Of a stretch of DNA of 64,000 bases, positions 8,932 through 16,908 are shown piece by piece. Numbering within the stretch: position 1 is the stretch's first letter; every line of letters begins with the position of its first letter. Under the pieces are notes generated by a model, which was given only the letters and a program-made list of their open reading frames with translations, was not told the DNA's origin and ran no database searches. This DNA comes from Pseudomonadota bacterium (GTDB lineage: Bacteria > Desulfobacterota > Desulfovibrionia > Desulfovibrionales > Desulfovibrionaceae): assembly GCA_023433925.1 (NCBI GenBank), contig JAEYTO010000001.1:1-64000 (forward strand), read 5' to 3'. Both the position numbers and the translations under genes were made by a program.

Positions 8932-8953
8932 CATGGTCTCGATTTCGCTCTGG

Positions 8954-9238
8954 CTACTGCTTCTTGGCGTCATCCGTTTCAGGAGTGGCGGCAATCCGCT
9001 TGATATACTTATCTCGGCAATCATAGCTGCAAAAGCAGTATACCTTCTCGCCCTCGCGGACGCGGATGTCGCCATCCACCGGCACGAAAGTCCCGCACAT
9101 GGGGTCGCGCACCATTTGACCCGAGGCGGCTTTGGCCTCTTGATCCCTGCGCTGATCGGCGTCCTTTTTCCTCTTGTCCCCGGTGAGCAGTTTCCAAATG
9201 ATGTACGCAGCACCCACGAAAATGAGTAGCTTGATCAT
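8954..9238 (-). CDS. Small membrane-anchored YHS-like (PP0621-type) metal-site protein
   Basis: 94 residues: one N-terminal membrane helix (about residues 2-19), a charged linker, then a small domain with MVRDPMCGTFVP (C48), YCFCSYDCRDKY (C68, C70, C74). This matches the PP0621/YHS-like family, thought to bind a metal or be a small heme or metal-handling accessory; the function is not established. Likely anchored in the inner membrane with the Cys domain in the cytoplasm. It lies upstream-facing away from folK (70 nt gap) on the same strand and has its own terminator. Confidence 0.78.
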   Translation of the reverse strand: MIKLLIFVGAAYIIWKLLTGDKRKKDADQRRDQEAKAASGQMVRDPMCGTFVPVDGDIRVREGEKVYCFCSYDCRDKYIKRIAATPETDDAKKQ

Positions 9239-9307
9239 TCACGTTCTCCGGCGTTGATTTGGCAGACTCCGTATCCACGACCAGCGCCTTCGCTGGCACC
9301 TAAGCGC

Positions 9308-9787
9308 CTACTCCTGACGTATCCGTTCGCCCGAGATGGTGAAGCGCAGCCTGTCGAGGGCCTGGTCCACGGTGTCGCCGTCAGGGAATATAAGATTCCC
9401 CGCCACCTCTCGCAAGGGAATGAGCACAAAGGCCCTCACGCGCATGCGCGGATGCGGCAGGATTAGGCTTTCCGTGGACATCACCTTCTCATCGAACAGG
9501 AGCAGGTCCACATCGATATTCCTCGGGCCGAAACGAACTCCCCTTTGCCGCCCCATGTCGCATTCGATTCTCAGCAGCGCGTCCAGCAGGGCCTCGGGAG
9601 TCCATTCCGGCGCACATTCCAGGCGCAGAACCCGATTGGCGAACCAGGGCTGCTCCTTGAATCCTTGGGGCTCGGTCAGCCATATCCGCGAGCAGGCCGC
9701 GAGCCGCACGCCAGTCAGGCCGGCGATTCGGCGCTCGGCTTCGTTCAGGTTCGCCGGCGGGTCGCCGAGGTTGGAGCCTAGGCCCAC
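9308..9787 (-). CDS. folK: 2-amino-4-hydroxy-6-hydroxymethyldihydropteridine pyrophosphokinase
   Basis: Transfers pyrophosphate from ATP to 6-hydroxymethyl-dihydropterin in folate synthesis. The conserved start GLGSNLGDP, the middle block RIECDMGRQRG and the GPRNIDVDLLLFD block with the metal-binding Asp pair identify FolK, as does the C-terminal HPRMRVRAFVLIPL. The start is unresolved: homology begins three residues before the first in-frame GTG at 9787 (TVTAYVGLGSN), and those codons read ACT GTA ACA GCC TAT, with no ATG, GTG or TTG. The frame runs into the end of dapL. The listed 159-residue form may therefore lack a few N-terminal residues. Confidence 0.82.
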   Translation of the reverse strand: MGLGSNLGDPPANLNEAERRIAGLTGVRLAACSRIWLTEPQGFKEQPWFANRVLRLECAPEWTPEALLDALLRIECDMGRQRGVRFGPRNIDVDLLLFDEKVMSTESLILPHPRMRVRAFVLIPLREVAGNLIFPDGDTVDQALDRLRFTISGERIRQE

Positions 9788-9795
9788 ATAGGCTG

Positions 9796-10962
9796 TTACA
9801 GTTTGACGATGCGAGATACCGCCTCCTCCAGGCGGGGTGTGTCCACGGTCAGGGAAATGCGAAAGTAGCCCTCGCCAGGCGCGCCGAAACCGTTGCCCGG
9901 CGTTACGACCACCCCGGTCTGCTGGAGCACCTTGGTGCAGAACTCGGCGGACGTGAAGCCCTGGGGCACCTTGCACCAGACGTAGAAGGTCGCATCGGAC
10001 TTGCGGTAGGTTATGCCCGCCTTGTCCAGAGCCTTGTACATGACGTCGCGACGCTTCTTGTAAACGGCCCGGTACTGCTCGGCAAAAGGCTCGCCCTTTT
10101 GCAAAGCCTCGACGCCTGCTTCCTGCACGGCCTGGAAAATGCCCGAGTCCACGTTCTCCTTGATCTTGCCCAAACCGTTCACTAATGTTTCATTACCCAC
10201 GGCCATGCCGATGCGCCAGCCTGTCATGTTGTAGGTCTTGGACAGGGAGTGGAACTCGATGGCCACGTCCTTTGCGCCCGGTATTTCCAGGATGGACATG
10301 GGCTTCTTGGTCGGGTCGAAGTAGACTTCGGTGTAGGCCGCGTCATGGAGCACGATGACATTGAACTCCCGGGCCTTCTCCACCACCTTCTCGTAGAAAG
10401 CGCGGCCGGCCGTGGCCGAGGTGGGGTTGTTCGGGTAGTTGATGAACAGAAGCTTGGCCTTCTTCCAAGTGTCGTTGTCGATGGCATCCAGGTCGGGCAG
10501 GAAGTCGTTGGCGTCGGTCAGGGGCAGGTACTTGACCGTGCCGCCGCAGAAGCCCACGGCAACGTTGTACACCGGATAATTGGGCGTGCAGACCAGGGCC
10601 AGATCGCCGGGATTGATGAAGGCCAGGGGGAAATGGGCTATGCCTTCCTTGGAGCCGATGAGGCTGACCACTTCCTTCTCGGGCGAAAGCTCCACGCCGA
10701 AGCGGGTCTTATACCAATCCGCCACGGCCTTGCGGAAGCCGAGCAGGCCTCTATAAGAAGGATACTGGTGATTGACCGGTTTTTTGGCCGCCTCATGGAG
10801 GGCTTCGATGATGAAGTCCGGAGTGGGCATGTCCGGGTCGCCTATGCCGAGGCTGATGATGTCCACACCCCTGGCCTTGACCTCCTGCTTCACCCTGTCG
10901 ATTTCGGCGAACAAGTAGGGTGGCAGCGCGGCCAGACGGTCGGCGAACGAAAACTTGGCCAT
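9796..10962 (-). CDS. dapL: LL-diaminopimelate aminotransferase
   Basis: PLP enzyme that converts tetrahydrodipicolinate directly to LL-diaminopimelate in lysine and peptidoglycan synthesis. 388 residues, class I/II aminotransferase fold: the signature GIGDPDMPTPDFI near residue 37, NYPNNPTSA in the middle, and SLSKTYNMTGWRIG with the PLP lysine at K242. The DapL/Dap aminotransferase subgroup fits best by length and by these blocks. The start at 10962 is preceded by AAGGAG; the frame is open far upstream but without homology. It directly precedes folK on the same strand, and a divergent promoter region separates it from the recombinase gene. Confidence 0.87.
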   Translation of the reverse strand: MAKFSFADRLAALPPYLFAEIDRVKQEVKARGVDIISLGIGDPDMPTPDFIIEALHEAAKKPVNHQYPSYRGLLGFRKAVADWYKTRFGVELSPEKEVVSLIGSKEGIAHFPLAFINPGDLALVCTPNYPVYNVAVGFCGGTVKYLPLTDANDFLPDLDAIDNDTWKKAKLLFINYPNNPTSATAGRAFYEKVVEKAREFNVIVLHDAAYTEVYFDPTKKPMSILEIPGAKDVAIEFHSLSKTYNMTGWRIGMAVGNETLVNGLGKIKENVDSGIFQAVQEAGVEALQKGEPFAEQYRAVYKKRRDVMYKALDKAGITYRKSDATFYVWCKVPQGFTSAEFCTKVLQQTGVVVTPGNGFGAPGEGYFRISLTVDTPRLEEAVSRIVKL

Positions 10963-11204
10963 GGTCGGGAAAGCTCCTTGTTTGGCAGGGTGGTCGGTCT
11001 GGATATATGCAAGGCAGCCCGACATCGTAGTTGGGCCAGTCTGCCCTGTCAATTCAGTCCTTGAAAGCCCTTTCCTTCCTGTTTTCCTTGGAAAAAGCAA
11101 CCGGGAAATGATCTTGAGCCCCCCTACCCCCTGCGTGTATTGTCCACCGATGTCCGGCCGCCCGACAATGCAAAGGCGGCAAAGCACCGGAGAGTCTCCT
11201 ATCC

Positions 11205-12164
11205 ATGACCACCGATCCGCACCTCGTGCGCCAGGCCCATCCATGGGTGGACCGCTATCTTGAGCACCTTCTCGTGTCCAAGGGCCTGTCCGAGAACAGC
11301 CTGGCTGCATACTCGGCTGACCTCCAGGGATTACTGGCCTTTCTCGGCGAAAAGTCCATTTCCATGGAGATGGTCACGCCCCAGACACTTCTCCTCTATC
11401 TTCTCCATCTGCGGCGCAAGGGGCTGGGCAGCAGGTCCATGGCCAGGCACCTTTCGGCATTGCGCGGCTTCTTCGCCCATGTCGTGGAGGAAGGCTGGAT
11501 GGCCGAGGACCCGGCCGAGCTCCTGGAGAACCCCAAATTGCCCCGCACGCTGCCCGAAGTGCTCAGCAGCGAGGAGGTCGGGCGCGTGCTGGAGCGACCC
11601 GACACGCGCACCAAGCTTGGCTTCCGGGACCGGACCATGCTTGAGCTGCTCTACGCAGCCGGCTTGCGCGTCTCCGAGCTCATCGAGCTCCGCCCCCTGG
11701 ACTATGATCCCCAATCAGGCATGCTGCGTGTCTTCGGCAAGGGCAGCAAAGAGCGTATCGTGCCGCTGCACGACATGGCCCAGCGGTTTCTCTTGGCTTA
11801 CATGGAGAGTTGGCGCGGCAGCTTCAAGCCTCGTGAGGATCGGGTGTTCCTCAACCGCTCGGGCACGGGCCTGACCAGGCAGGCGGTCTGGAAGCTCATC
11901 AAGCGCTATGCCCTGGAGGCCGGCATCACCCGCGAGATATCGCCGCATACCATGCGCCACAGTTTCGCCACGCACCTGCTCGAAGGCGGCGCGGATCTGC
12001 GCACCGTGCAGACGCTCTTGGGCCATGCCGACATCAGCGCCACCGAAATCTACACGCACTTGCAGACCTCCAGGCTGCTCGCCATGCATCGCGAGCACCA
12101 TCCCCGCTCGGATGGCCGCGCCACGAAGACGGACGACCATGACCCGAACGGGGAGAATAGATAA
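11205..12164 (+). CDS. XerC/XerD-type site-specific tyrosine recombinase
   Basis: Phage-integrase-family recombinase of 319 residues, the size of the chromosome-dimer resolvases XerC/XerD. An N-terminal SAM-like core-binding domain (about 15-100) is followed by a catalytic domain with all expected residues: R155 in AGLRVSELIEL, a Lys in the beta-hairpin FGKGSKER, H248-x-x-R251 in HTMRHSFATH, H274 in LLGHADIS and the nucleophile Y283 in IYTHL. It most resembles XerD. No integrase-type neighbours, att repeats or phage genes are near, so a housekeeping role is favoured over a mobile element. The ATG at 11205 has GGAGAG 10-12 nt upstream. Confidence 0.87.
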   Translation: MTTDPHLVRQAHPWVDRYLEHLLVSKGLSENSLAAYSADLQGLLAFLGEKSISMEMVTPQTLLLYLLHLRRKGLGSRSMARHLSALRGFFAHVVEEGWMAEDPAELLENPKLPRTLPEVLSSEEVGRVLERPDTRTKLGFRDRTMLELLYAAGLRVSELIELRPLDYDPQSGMLRVFGKGSKERIVPLHDMAQRFLLAYMESWRGSFKPREDRVFLNRSGTGLTRQAVWKLIKRYALEAGITREISPHTMRHSFATHLLEGGADLRTVQTLLGHADISATEIYTHLQTSRLLAMHREHHPRSDGRATKTDDHDPNGENR

Positions 12165-12541
12165 AGCAGTTCTATCATGTCCCCGGCAGAGTCGGGAGCT
12201 TGAATCGTGAACCGCTCGCATGTCGATAGGCGTATTGGCCAGACCGAGCCTGACAGTCCAGGAGTCCTGCCTTCATTTCGGACCATGGCTTCTCGTAGCC
12301 ATGATCCCGTCTGTAAGGCCTGGATATACGTCCAGGCCTGACGGCAGGCCTCGGAGCAATCGGCCACGCCATCGCATCCATCGCTATCGTGACGCTGGGC
12401 ATCGGCCCACGAGAGGCCACCGGAAGCAAAGAGTCACTTCCACGCGCGGACGACTTCAAATAAACTCATATTTGCTCAGGGAGTGAGCGATCATTAAATA
12501 TATCCACTCAGCGCAGGCACGTGATTCGTCATATCACGCGA
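12165..12541. other. Non-coding gap with hairpins between xer-like gene and glycosyltransferase gene
   Basis: No supportable gene. A strong 8-bp stem at 12317-12324/12331-12338, extended by an outer CCGTC/GACGG pairing, lies 150 nt past the recombinase stop but lacks a T-run. A second stem CGTGAT/ATCACG (about 12519-12538) abuts the glycosyltransferase stop and could mark that transcript's end. Confidence 0.45.
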
Positions 12542-13780
12542 TTAATCCATCTCAATCATTGCCGATCGCTGCTCCATATCAATGCTCGCCAGCATCTTCC
12601 TGCTTAGAATCATGCGTTCTTTCCAGCCGGAATCCTCAATCCGGTAGGTCTCCATGCTCGCCTCAAGAAAGGCGAGCATCTGCTTGGCAATCCGCTTGTC
12701 GCCTTTCTGGAGATGGATAAGAAACACCTCGTAATATGCGGACAGCGACGGCTCACGCGCCAGAGCCGCTGAGGCATACGCCAGGGCTCGGTCCCAAGTT
12801 TTGCGCAGCCTGCATACCGAGGAGCGGAACAGGAGATATTCAACTGTTTCCGCATAATGCAGACTTGCGGCGCACAAGATCCGTTCGGCCGCGTCGAGAT
12901 CCCCTCTTTTCACGGCCGCTGCCGCATCGTCGATGTACTGAAACAATTCTCTCCCGCCCGAGTGACTCCCAGCCAGCTCGGCCCAGATGCGTGGGTCCCC
13001 GCGACGCGACAGGATATTCAGCTTGCGCGTCAGGTTGTTCAAGCCCTCGCCATGGATATGCGGCTGGGCAAGATGAGCGTAGAAAATGTCCCACTTCCGT
13101 GTCGATTCGTTCAAGGCCGATACGTCGGCCCGTCCACGCTGGAGCTTGGCGGCGTAATCCTGCTGGGAACGACACCAGTAGTGGTTGATCTGAATGCGCC
13201 GAGACGCGGCATAGCTGAGGGAGCCTCCCACGGGCAGGCGATCCTCGTTCACGCAATATTTGGCTGGCTTGTAAAGAAATTGATGGGCATTTCTGGCGGC
13301 GGTGGCATGGCGCGGCTGCACGATGCTTTTGACATGCAGGTCGGGGCTTGGCCGCCGCAGGACGTAGTTCTCGATCTGCAATCCTTTCGGACTGGTCACA
13401 TGCCCCGACGATCCGAACATGACCCAGTTGACCGCCAGGCCGCCAAAATCCTCATATTCCGAGAGCAGAATGCGGGCGTCCTGCGTGTCCTTGAGTACCA
13501 GGAACTCATCCAGATCGAGAAAGCCGATCCAGCGAAAATTTGACCCGAACTCGTGCAGGCAGTGGTCATAGGCCGGAATTTGGCGGTCCTTGCCCGGAAA
13601 AGGGATGACGGTCACGAGCCCGGTTCGCACATGGCCGGCCAAGGTTTCCTGGATGGGCGTGGCGCTGCCGTTATCATATATGATGAAGCGCTCCACCCCG
13701 ATCAGGACGTGGTAATGGATCCACTCCTGAAGATACTTGTCCTCGTCCTTGGCGATGGCGCATAAGGCCAGGTAGTGCAT
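12542..13780 (-). CDS. GT92/DUF23-like glycosyltransferase with C-terminal repeat region
   Basis: 412 residues. The N-terminal 250 residues match the GT92 (DUF23) fold: ALCAIAKDEDKYLQEWI at the start, then FIIYDNGS, and the metal-binding DLD (D89-D91) in WIGFLDLDEFL. The last 160 residues are helical and look like TPR-type repeats (GDLDAAERILCAASLHYAETVE, AYASAALAREPSLSAYY). It probably transfers a sugar to a surface glycan or protein; donor and acceptor are unknown. The start at 13780 has GGAG 7 nt upstream. It is monocistronic and convergent with the Xer gene, with no other glycan genes nearby. Confidence 0.82.
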   Translation of the reverse strand: MHYLALCAIAKDEDKYLQEWIHYHVLIGVERFIIYDNGSATPIQETLAGHVRTGLVTVIPFPGKDRQIPAYDHCLHEFGSNFRWIGFLDLDEFLVLKDTQDARILLSEYEDFGGLAVNWVMFGSSGHVTSPKGLQIENYVLRRPSPDLHVKSIVQPRHATAARNAHQFLYKPAKYCVNEDRLPVGGSLSYAASRRIQINHYWCRSQQDYAAKLQRGRADVSALNESTRKWDIFYAHLAQPHIHGEGLNNLTRKLNILSRRGDPRIWAELAGSHSGGRELFQYIDDAAAAVKRGDLDAAERILCAASLHYAETVEYLLFRSSVCRLRKTWDRALAYASAALAREPSLSAYYEVFLIHLQKGDKRIAKQMLAFLEASMETYRIEDSGWKERMILSRKMLASIDMEQRSAMIEMD

Positions 13781-13991
13781 GCATCAGCTCCGGAAGGCTT
13801 TCGTGGCGTATTCATACCAAAAACGTGCCAAAGCTCCGGCTCGGACCGCCATGATCCACGGCAAGGCATCCACGCCTGACGCGGATCGTTTCACCCGCAG
13901 GTAATAATCCTTGCCAGCCCTCTTCGCCGGCATGTAGGAGCCATAGCATGGAGTCTTTCCGCTCCAGCCTGTCAGCCCAGGAGATTCGACC

Positions 13992-14552
13992 ATGCGCCAT
14001 CCCCTGCTCCTCCTCGTGACTGCCGCCTTCATGCTCACGCTCCAGGCCTGCGCCACCAGGGAGGCCAACCTCGTGCGCAGCAACCATGCGGCCGCCGACA
14101 ACCTGTTGACCATGGCTTCCGCATCCCTGGACAAGGCCAAGCCCCTTCTCGTGGCCAGCCTCATGGATGTCGGGGATCTGACCAGCACCTCGCGCTTCGG
14201 CCGCATTACCGCGGACATGCTGGCCAGCCGCCTGGCCCAGAATGGCTACACGGTGCTGGAGATCAAACTCGACCGTGAGAATCTGTACACCCTGACCGGC
14301 ACCGGCGAGATGCTCCTGTCCAACGCGCTCAGGAACCTCTCCGCTACTGTCGGGGCGCAGGCCGTGCTCATCGGCACGTATGCCCCGGCCAGCGAGCGGG
14401 TGTTCGTGTCTGCCAAGCTGGTCAGGGCCAGCGACAACGTCATCCTCGCCGCCGAGGACTACTCGCTGCCGCATGGGCGGGACGTGGCCGCGCTCATTGA
14501 TCCCGACACGGCAGTCATGGCCGTGGGCCCCAACTACCGGATCGCCCCATGA
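13992..14552 (+). CDS. FlgO-family lipoprotein
   Basis: 186 residues with a lipoprotein signal peptide and lipobox LQAC (C20). The rest matches the FlgO domain: an N-terminal helix with NLLTMASASLDKAKPLLVASLMDVGDL, the SRFGRITADMLASRLAQNGYTVLE block, and a C-terminal VSAKLVRASDNVILAAEDYSL strand. FlgO proteins are outer-membrane lipoproteins linked to flagella or to stress-related envelope proteins; here no flagellar gene is close, so the role is open. It lies just upstream of the tmRNA gene on the same strand and its end abuts the tmRNA promoter. Confidence 0.8.
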   Translation: MRHPLLLLVTAAFMLTLQACATREANLVRSNHAAADNLLTMASASLDKAKPLLVASLMDVGDLTSTSRFGRITADMLASRLAQNGYTVLEIKLDRENLYTLTGTGEMLLSNALRNLSATVGAQAVLIGTYAPASERVFVSAKLVRASDNVILAAEDYSLPHGRDVAALIDPDTAVMAVGPNYRIAP

Positions 14553-14570
14553 TCAATCTCATTGCCACCC

Positions 14571-14598
14571 TTGCCAAAGCCCAGGCTGGCATTATACT
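14571..14598 (+). promoter_or_regulatory. Probable tmRNA promoter
   Basis: TTGCCA (14571-14576), 16-bp spacer, TATACT (14593-14598), followed about 45 nt later by the mature tmRNA 5' end, so a short leader would be removed by RNase P. Confidence 0.6.
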
Positions 14599-14642
14599 AA
14601 CTTCCAACGGCGGATGGCGCTCCGTCGCATATGTTCTTTGAA

Positions 14643-14998
14643 GGGGGCGCACCGGTTTCGACGGGGATAGTCGAAGCCAAGGTTGCAGGTCGAGGCGCCG
14701 CTGGCCTCGTAAAAAGCGGCACAATAATAATCGCCAACGATTACGATTACGCCCTAGCTGCTTAGTGCAGCTAGCGCTTCACCGGCTGACGTCTGATACG
14801 CCGGAGCGAAGCGCCAAACCCCATCAGGCTGGCGCGAAGCGGCGTCCGCGACGCCGAGCGCGAGAACTTTCGCGGACTCACCGGAATGAAAGCCCGTTCG
14901 GGGGCGTTCAACCCGGTTAAATAAAACCCGAACTAAACCTGTAGATGCCTTGCGCTAAGCGTTCTCGGACGCGGGTTCGATTCCCGCCGCCTCCACCA
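14643..14998 (+). ncRNA. ssrA: Transfer-messenger RNA (tmRNA)
   Basis: Rescues stalled ribosomes and tags the unfinished protein for proteolysis. The 5' end GGGGGCG pairs with the 3' CGCCTCC of the acceptor, the T-arm reads GGTTCGATTCC, and the CCA is encoded (14996-14998, ACCA at 14995). About 356 nt in one piece, the usual size. The tag frame lies at 14733-14765. Mature 5' and 3' ends are placed by acceptor pairing. A terminator follows at 15031. Confidence 0.95.
14733..14765 (+). other. tmRNA proteolysis-tag reading frame
   Basis: Encodes ANDYDYALAA and ends with TAG at 14763-14765. The -ALAA end is the usual degron for ClpXP; the NDYDY middle resembles tags of Desulfovibrio-like bacteria (recalled, not compared here). 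Confidence 0.88.
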
Positions 14999-15030
14999 AA
15001 TTTCGTCTCTTTTCTTCCGACGTATTTAGT

Positions 15031-15059
15031 AGAGCAGGACTCCCGATAGTCCTGCTCTC
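15031..15059 (+). terminator. Terminator downstream of tmRNA
   Basis: 11-bp perfect stem AGAGCAGGACT / AGTCCTGCTCT (15031-15041 with 15049-15059), followed by CTGCTTTTG. Confidence 0.75.
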
Positions 15060-15060
15060 T

Positions 15061-15216
15061 GCTTTTGTATCCCGTAACATTCCTGGGCCAGACCGGGGCA
15101 AGCTCCACCAGCCCGTATTTCTGCTTCAGACGCTTCCCTTGAACTCCTTTCTTCTTACGAGCATCGGCATACATGATGCCGACCCCGGCAATCAATTCAA
15201 AGTATGAATTAGACAC
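15061..15216 (-). pseudogene. Possible remnant of a basic protein gene beside tmRNA
   Basis: On the minus strand an ATG at 15216 opens a frame that reads MSNSYFELIAGVGIMYADAR and then a Lys/Arg-rich stretch (KKKGVQGKRLKQKYG). It looks more protein-like than the random frames nearby, but it then runs through the tmRNA terminator and the tmRNA 3' end, so it cannot be an intact gene. A decayed fragment, perhaps from an element once inserted at the tmRNA 3' end, is the best reading. I do not recognise the family. Confidence 0.3.
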
Positions 15217-15276
15217 ACAGTCGTCCCTGGCATACTCACCATTAGCTCGCTCCTTTTCTCACATGGATTAGCCAAC

Positions 15277-15492
15277 ATGGAGCTTCCGTTCCAATGCCGC
15301 CATTGCGACTGGTTCTTCGTGTCTTCCACTTGGGATCTCGAAGGGCGCCAAGATATCGTCGTGGAAGATGACGGCGGCCGGAGGCTGGAAGGGCTGGTCC
15401 GGGTGGTTTGCCCGAAGTGCGGTCAATGTAACGACTTCAGGCCGAATGAGCTGGCTTGCCCATTCGCAGGCTCGGAGCATGCCAATTTCTGA
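15277..15492 (+). CDS. Small zinc-ribbon-like protein, function unknown
   Basis: 71 residues with two CxxC knuckles, CRHC (C7, C10) and CPKC (C45, C48), plus C51 and C61, spaced as in a zinc ribbon. Acidic stretch DIVVEDDGG lies between them. No membrane segment. It lies 81 nt upstream of the YedE-like transporter on the same strand and could be the first gene of that operon, perhaps a regulator or metal-site accessory. The ribosome site is weak. Recognised only at fold level. Confidence 0.6.
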   Translation: MELPFQCRHCDWFFVSSTWDLEGRQDIVVEDDGGRRLEGLVRVVCPKCGQCNDFRPNELACPFAGSEHANF

Positions 15493-15573
15493 TCCGTTGC
15501 GGCATTGCCGAAAGGGAGCAAGCGGCACTTTGGAGGACTCTTTCACGTACTCTTTGAGAGCCGGAGGTTGTTC

Positions 15574-16680
15574 ATGCCCCCTTCCAACAGCGGTTCAGGC
15601 AACTTTTTCGCAAGCCTTCCCGGTATCGTCGTGGTCGGCGCGGTCATAGGCGTCCTCGCGCCCGTGCTCCAGCATCTGGGCAATCCCGCCAACATGGGCG
15701 TTTGCGTGGCCTGCATGGAGCGCGACATCGCCGGGGCCATCGGGCTGCACCGTGCGGCCGTGGTCCAGTACTTGCGGCCCGAGATCATAGCCTTTGTGCT
15801 CGGTTCGCTGGCCGCGGCCTTCCTGTCCCGCGAGTTCAAGCCCCGCGGCGGCTCGGCGCCAATCACCCGCTTCGTGCTCGGCATGGCCGCCATGATCGGC
15901 GCGCTGGTCTTCCTGGGCTGTCCCTGGCGGGCCATCCTGCGCCTTGCCGGCGGCGACGGCAACGCCCTGCTCGGCATCGCCGGGCTCGCGGCCGGCATCT
16001 GGGTCGGCACGCTCTTCTTCAGGCAAGGCTATTCGCTCGGCCGCAGCTCGCGCCAGAGCATGGCTACCGGGCTCATGCTCCCGCTCGTCATGCTCGGCCT
16101 GCTCGCGCTCCGCTTTCTCTACCCCCCCGTGGCCGGCATCGAGCAAAGCGGTGTGCTGTTCTACTCGCAGAAGGGCCCTGGCGCGGCTTTCGCCCCGTTA
16201 GCCGTTTCGCTCGGGGCGGGCCTGCTCATCGGCTTCCTGGCGCAGCGCAGCCGTTTTTGCACCATGGGCGCCATCCGCGATACCATTCTCTTCCGGCAGA
16301 ACCACCTTCTCGCAGGCCTGCTGGCCCTGCTTGTGGTGGCCTTCGCGGCCAATCTGGTCCTTGGGCAGTTCAGGCCCGGTTTCGAGGGACAGCCCATCGC
16401 CCATACCCAAGGCTTGTGGAACTTCGCGGGCATGCTCGTGGCCGGTTTGGCTTTCGCCCTGGCCGGTGGTTGCCCTGGCCGGCAGCTCTTCCTGGTTGGC
16501 GAGGGCGATAGCGATGCCGGGGTGTTCGTGCTTGGCATGATCACCGGCGCGGCCGTGGCCCATAATTTTGGATTGGCCAGCTCGGCCGCCGGCATCGGCC
16601 CGCATGGCGTTGCCGCTGTCGCGGTTTCCTTGGCCGTGTGCCTGTTTATCGGATTTGCAAACCGCCAGAGCGTGGCGTAA
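15574..16680 (+). CDS. yedE: YedE-family putative selenium/sulfur-compound transporter
   Basis: Polytopic membrane protein of 368 residues with about nine to ten hydrophobic segments. Landmarks of the YeeE/YedE family are visible: GCPWRAILRLAGGDGNAL, the QRSRFCTMGAIRD block and GGCPGRQLFLVGEGD, with Cys in the two pore-lining GCP motifs. YeeE relatives import thiosulfate; the YedE branch co-occurs with selenium genes and is proposed to move a selenium compound. The ATG at 15574 has GGAGG 6 nt upstream, which beats the first possible ATG at 15505. The TusA-like gene follows 12 nt later, with its ribosome site touching this stop codon. Confidence 0.86.
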   Translation: MPPSNSGSGNFFASLPGIVVVGAVIGVLAPVLQHLGNPANMGVCVACMERDIAGAIGLHRAAVVQYLRPEIIAFVLGSLAAAFLSREFKPRGGSAPITRFVLGMAAMIGALVFLGCPWRAILRLAGGDGNALLGIAGLAAGIWVGTLFFRQGYSLGRSSRQSMATGLMLPLVMLGLLALRFLYPPVAGIEQSGVLFYSQKGPGAAFAPLAVSLGAGLLIGFLAQRSRFCTMGAIRDTILFRQNHLLAGLLALLVVAFAANLVLGQFRPGFEGQPIAHTQGLWNFAGMLVAGLAFALAGGCPGRQLFLVGEGDSDAGVFVLGMITGAAVAHNFGLASSAAGIGPHGVAAVAVSLAVCLFIGFANRQSVA

Positions 16681-16692
16681 GGAGGTGCCTTC

Positions 16693-16908
16693 ATGGCCGA
16701 TGCCATCGATGCTCGCGGGCTTTCCTGTCCTCAGCCCGTGTTGCTGACCATGCAAAAAATCAAGGCGCAGGGCTCGGGCGAGCTGAACATCCTCGTGGAC
16801 AACGAGGCCAGCCGGGAAAACGTGAGCCGAGCGGCCTCAAGCCAGGGCTGGACGGTGCTCAAGTCCGAAGCTCAGGGCGACTGCTTCGTGGTGTCCATCA
16901 AGAAATGA
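16693..16908 (+). CDS. TusA-family sulfurtransferase-like protein of the selenium-type cluster
   Basis: 71-residue single-domain TusA/SirA-like protein. The CPQP motif (C12 in DARGLSCPQPVL) holds the persulfide- or perselenide-carrying Cys; the segment VDNEASRENVSRAA closely matches the N-terminal domain of the yedF product at 1501-2133 (VDNEAAKENVSRFL). It may relay sulfur or selenium delivered by the YedE-like transporter. GGAGGT lies directly after the yedE stop. Its stop overlaps the next ATG by 4 nt (ATGA), so translation is coupled. Confidence 0.86.
   Translation: MADAIDARGLSCPQPVLLTMQKIKAQGSGELNILVDNEASRENVSRAASSQGWTVLKSEAQGDCFVVSIKK

Larger units (their letters stand above)
7909..8953. 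other. Long non-coding stretch with palindromes and operator-like repeats
   Basis: About 1 kb with no convincing gene. The part just upstream of the repeat-protein gene (about 8040-8100) is AT-rich and holds the palindrome CATAAT-TTAC-ATTATG; 8140-8176 holds a tandem repeat (listed separately). Several open frames of 80-120 codons occur on both strands between 8167 and 8620, but none has a ribosome site, recognisable motif or sensible composition. Two TGTGGATAA motifs (about 8788 and 8815) precede the terminator of the YHS-like gene. Confidence 0.6.

Noticed and set aside
11205..12164. Tyrosine recombinase as a mobile-element integrase
   Set aside because: Length and residue pattern match housekeeping XerD, and no att sites or cargo genes flank it.
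14643..15276. Prophage or island integrated at tmRNA
   Set aside because: No integrase, phage gene or second copy of the tmRNA 3' end occurs in the window. Only a possible small remnant remains.
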